Below are positions 61,584 to 64,000 of a stretch of 64,000 nt of DNA, piece after piece (position 1 is the first letter of the stretch; every line of letters starts with the position of its first letter). Below the pieces are notes generated by a model. The model was not told where the DNA came from. It made no database searches and worked only from the letters and a program-made list of their open reading frames with translations. Origin of the DNA: Bryobacter sp. (GTDB lineage Bacteria; Acidobacteriota; Terriglobia; Bryobacterales; Bryobacteraceae); contig JALHNH010000034.1 in NCBI GenBank assembly GCA_022843625.1, positions 1 through 64,000 on the forward strand, given 5' to 3'. The position numbers were made by a program, and so were the translations under genes.

Positions 61584-63293
61584 CTACGGCGTGCCGACCT
61601 CGACGATTTCTACGCGAGCCACCCAGCGCATGGTGGATCCCGGTACGCCGCGAACCTGGATGCGTAACTGATCCCCTCCTAAAATAGACAGCGCACTGGT
61701 GGATTCTGTCAGTGCGGTGTTGCGTTGCAGCTTCACAGCCACTTCACCGTTGGAACGGGATGCGATGCCCGCAACTTCGAAGCTGGCTTGCCCTGCCCCG
61801 GATTCCGCCCGGCCAACCACGAGAATCCGGAAAGCAGCAGTGGAATTCCGCGCAATCGAAATTTCGCCAGAGCCGGGACGGAGTTCAACCGTGGCATCGT
61901 CTTTAGTGATTCCCCGGGCAACCAGGACGCTGGTTTGGGCGTCACCGGGCTTTTGAAATGCGCCCGACGCAAGCACGTCTTCTCCCACACGCCTCGCACT
62001 TGCCTGTTGGCCTTGGGCGCGTGAATACGGTGCGGCAGCCGTGTTGGCTTGACCGCCGGTTACCGAAGCAAAGGCACCAGTGGCACGATTGTCCTGGCCA
62101 CCAGCAACATTGGCCCAGTGTCCGAGCGGTTCGCTCAAATGGTTGCGGTTGTCGCGCAGGATAATGTTCTCGGGTGAACGCCACGCCCCGGGGGCATTGA
62201 CCATAACAACTTCTTTTCCAGTTGGATCGTCGATCCGTACGTTGTCGGCCACCAGCCCGTTGGTGGACCGGCGCCAGCAGTGAACGGCTCGACCTGCGCT
62301 TTTGATCACGTTGCCTATGACCTCGTATTGATCCAACTGGAAGTTGGGTTCGATCGAGGTGGTGGCCGTCTCCATGTAGTTGAAGTTGCAGCGTACCTTG
62401 CGCAGCCAGCCACGGTGCGAAGGATGTCCCAGCAAGTAGCCGCTACCTCCGGGATTGATTGTACGAGTGTGGAAGATCGAGATATTCTCGGCATCGAAAC
62501 TTTCTCCCGGGCCGACATCGCCACCCTGCAAAAACTTGCCGGTATGCTCTCCATAAAGCATCACCGACCTCATTGTGTTCGTCATTGTGATGCCTTCAAT
62601 GCTGACATTACGGACACGACCGTGCACCAACACAGCGGCGTTAATGTTCTTCACCAGGCCACTCGGCTGGGCGTTTTTCTGGCTGTTGAGGTCGATGGTT
62701 CCTCGCCCAAAGACGCGAACGCCGTCAATGTAATCTTTCTGAGTGCCGTGTCCGATGCGAATGCCGTAGGTCTCCGGCCCATCATAGGAGAGGAACCAGA
62801 GGCTTCCTACGTTGTAGCCGCGTTTACTAGGGAAGCGGATTCTCACGCCGTGGCTGAGTTCCTGCCAGTCTCCGGTGATGGGCACGTTGGCATGCTGGAA
62901 GTCAAAAGTAGCACCGCTGCCCCATGTAAAGGTGCCTTCGGCGTCAATACGGATTGTGTAGATCACTTCTCCAAGGCCAAGGTCATAGCTGCCGCCCACC
63001 TCGAAATCGTCAATCGACTTGGGCGCACCATGGTCAGTAGTAAGCTCTGCCGTGGGTTCGAGTTTCGATTGGCCGTCGGCGAGTTTGAGGGTTGCGCCAG
63101 CTTCCATTTCGATATCGAGTTGCTTGTCGACATAGACCATCGACCGATGTTTGCCGAGTTTCTGCACATGAAGCCCGGGGCGAAAGACGACCCGGTCGCC
63201 CGGCTTGGCCGCATCGACGATGGCCTGTGCGTTTTGGCCTGGCCGGACTTCGTGAACACTGACAGCAAGGAACAACAAAGCAGCAACAATCAT
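61584..63293 (-). CDS. Secreted parallel beta-helix protein with YadA-head and phage-tail-like modules
   Basis: A 569-aa protein with a signal peptide (MIVAALLFLAVSV). Residues about 20-390 look like a parallel beta-helix of the pectate-lyase/rhamnogalacturonase type (GQNAQAIVDAAKPGDRVVF, KPRIGHGTQKDYIDGVRVFG). A YadA-head stretch follows (about 390-440: WANVAGGQDNRATGAFASVTGG, NTAAAPYSRAQGQQASA), then a 125-aa end resembling the tail-fibre C-terminal domain seen in phages (GDAQTSVLVARGIT, RWVARVEIVEVG). A sugar-binding or degrading surface protein is likely. Its ATG overlaps the stop of the enolase-family remnant. Confidence 0.75.
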   Translation of the reverse strand: MIVAALLFLAVSVHEVRPGQNAQAIVDAAKPGDRVVFRPGLHVQKLGKHRSMVYVDKQLDIEMEAGATLKLADGQSKLEPTAELTTDHGAPKSIDDFEVGGSYDLGLGEVIYTIRIDAEGTFTWGSGATFDFQHANVPITGDWQELSHGVRIRFPSKRGYNVGSLWFLSYDGPETYGIRIGHGTQKDYIDGVRVFGRGTIDLNSQKNAQPSGLVKNINAAVLVHGRVRNVSIEGITMTNTMRSVMLYGEHTGKFLQGGDVGPGESFDAENISIFHTRTINPGGSGYLLGHPSHRGWLRKVRCNFNYMETATTSIEPNFQLDQYEVIGNVIKSAGRAVHCWRRSTNGLVADNVRIDDPTGKEVVMVNAPGAWRSPENIILRDNRNHLSEPLGHWANVAGGQDNRATGAFASVTGGQANTAAAPYSRAQGQQASARRVGEDVLASGAFQKPGDAQTSVLVARGITKDDATVELRPGSGEISIARNSTAAFRILVVGRAESGAGQASFEVAGIASRSNGEVAVKLQRNTALTESTSALSILGGDQLRIQVRGVPGSTMRWVARVEIVEVGTP

Positions 63294-63490
63294 GAAAAGA
63301 ACTCCTCACCTGGTTTCGCGATCTGGCGCGCGAGGTCCTCGTCGAGCGTTATGCCGAGCCCGGGAGCGTCGGTCAACGCAATAAATCCACGCCCCATGCA
63401 AACGCCGCAAAACTCGTCAAAGAATGGCACACTGACCCCGAGCCATTCTAGCGCGAGGAAGTCGGGAACATCGAACTCACCCAGCCTATC
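63290..63490 (-). pseudogene. C-terminal remnant of an enolase-superfamily gene
   Basis: About 65 in-frame residues (FDVPDFLALEWLGVSVPF, RGFIALTDAPGLGITLDEDLA) match the C-terminal end of mandelate racemase/muconate-lactonising or sugar-acid dehydratase proteins (…PDGPGLGIELDE). The barrel and metal ligands are absent and upstream sequence shows no match, so it is 5'-truncated. Its TGA overlaps the ATG of the beta-helix gene (ATGA), suggesting that the two were once coupled. Confidence 0.6.
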
Positions 63491-63697
63491 TTCGACCGGG
63501 CGCGCCCCTTTATCGCAAGCGTTTTGGCTGGTCAGTGACCTGGACATAGTCACTGACGACAACGTTAGTCGAGGTCCCAATCGATTCTGGCGTCACCGGT
63601 TGGGGCGACAGTTGCGGCGACATAGCAGTGCTGGCCGGTCACCGCTTGAAGTCGAAGATATCTACTAAGAAATGCGCCGCCCCGGGAGGCCGTAACA

Positions 63698-63718
63698 AAG
63701 TCACGCGGGCGTTGACTT
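63698..63718 (-). terminator. Possible hairpin after the DUF1552 gene
   Basis: AAGTCACGC and GCGTTGACTT form a 9-bp stem with one bulge and a 2-nt loop, at the stop of the DUF1552 gene. It is followed by TGTT on the minus strand, a weak U tract. A terminator is possible but not strong. Confidence 0.3.
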
Positions 63719-64000
63719 GGCTTCCAGGCTGTCGATACGCCCAGAGCTGCTGGCAAACGAGTCCGCCTCCACTCCCATCCGTTGCAGCATGCTGACAAAG
63801 AGGTTGGAAAGCGGAGCGTTATTGTCACGGCGGAACGCGATGTGCTGGCCGTGCCTGAAGCCGCCGCCGGCGAGCAGAATCGGCAGATTCGTGTTGTCGT
63901 GCGTATTCGAATCGCCCATGTTGCTGCCGTAAAGGACCATCGTGCGGTCGAGCAAACGTTGGCCGCTTTCCTTCTTCACGGAGAGCCCCTGCAGGAGCTT
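63701..64000 (-). CDS. DUF1552 domain protein (5' partial)
   Basis: The C-terminal 100 residues of a DUF1552 protein, cut by the right edge. SGQRLLDRTMVLYGSNMGDSNTHDN and LPILLAGGGFRHGQHIAFRRDNNAPLSNLFVSML are typical of this family, which has a sulfatase-like fold like DUF1501 and usually pairs with PSD1-type cytochrome proteins. The frame is open to the end of the window, and a GTG at 63979 is internal. The partner gene, if present, would lie beyond the edge. Confidence 0.85.
   Translation of the reverse strand, partial: KLLQGLSVKKESGQRLLDRTMVLYGSNMGDSNTHDNTNLPILLAGGGFRHGQHIAFRRDNNAPLSNLFVSMLQRMGVEADSFASSSGRIDSLEAKSTPA

Noticed and set aside
62280..63668. 462-aa open frame on the plus strand
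   Set aside because: It is antisense to the secreted beta-helix gene and crosses a gene boundary; no family features.

Overview
The window reads like a contig from an Acidobacteriota genome of the Bryobacter/Solibacter type. This is inferred from the protein families: very large Oar-like TonB-dependent receptors, a protein kinase fused to a PD40 propeller, a PSCyt1/DUF1549/DUF1553 protein paired with DUF1501, DUF1552, and a TolB-like propeller protein with an unusual N-terminal domain. Both ends are cut. The first 14 bases match the 3' end of a standard Illumina adapter, so they are probably not genomic. The first gene (adenylate cyclase) and the last (DUF1552) are truncated by the window edges. 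I saw no rRNA, tRNA, CRISPR array or transposase.

Bases 15-25,000 hold compact, strand-alternating housekeeping and signalling genes. A possible cAMP module comes first: a membrane adenylate cyclase, an MBL-fold hydrolase, a GAF-SpoIIE phosphatase and a cyclic-nucleotide-gated MscS channel. It is followed by a ceramidase-like protein, an M20 peptidase, an AbrB-type regulator, a SASA esterase, an isomerase-like TIM barrel with a class V aminotransferase, an M48 protease and a secreted double RidA protein. At 13.5-16.1 kb an XRE regulator faces a small operon of two little-known short proteins and a frameshifted lipoprotein, with two matching palindromes between them. Then come an M20 amidohydrolase, a hybrid histidine kinase, a MoxR/vWA pair, a TrmB regulator and an FAD oxidoreductase.

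Bases 25,000-37,350 are a plastic accessory block bounded by two identical 66-bp direct repeats. The left repeat is the 5' end of an intact cytochrome c lipoprotein gene, and the right one begins a decayed copy of it. Inside are a TonB-dependent receptor, a Tat-exported sialidase-like protein, two tandem Tat-exported TIM-barrel proteins with the 3' fossil of a third copy, and a membrane PD40 protein.

Bases 37,360-56,170 look like one ten-gene operon on the minus strand, almost every junction being a 4-nt overlap or a gap of a few bases, with a divergent GntR/LacI-type regulator. It combines an outer-membrane receptor, a PSD1/DUF1501 pair, a GH38-like hydrolase, two FAD oxidoreductases, a Gfo/Idh/MocA oxidoreductase, an SDR, an MFS sugar-acid transporter and a GmhA-like SIS isomerase. 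The gene set suggests uptake and oxidative breakdown of a glycan. This is the best candidate here for an undescribed system.

Bases 56,170-64,000 hold a C-terminal fragment of an unknown 440-aa protein, a DUF4926 protein, a Ser/Thr kinase with PD40 propeller, the intact 440-aa protein, a small unknown protein, and a secreted beta-helix protein carrying YadA-head and phage-tail-like C-terminal modules. A remnant of an enolase-superfamily gene and the DUF1552 gene end the window.
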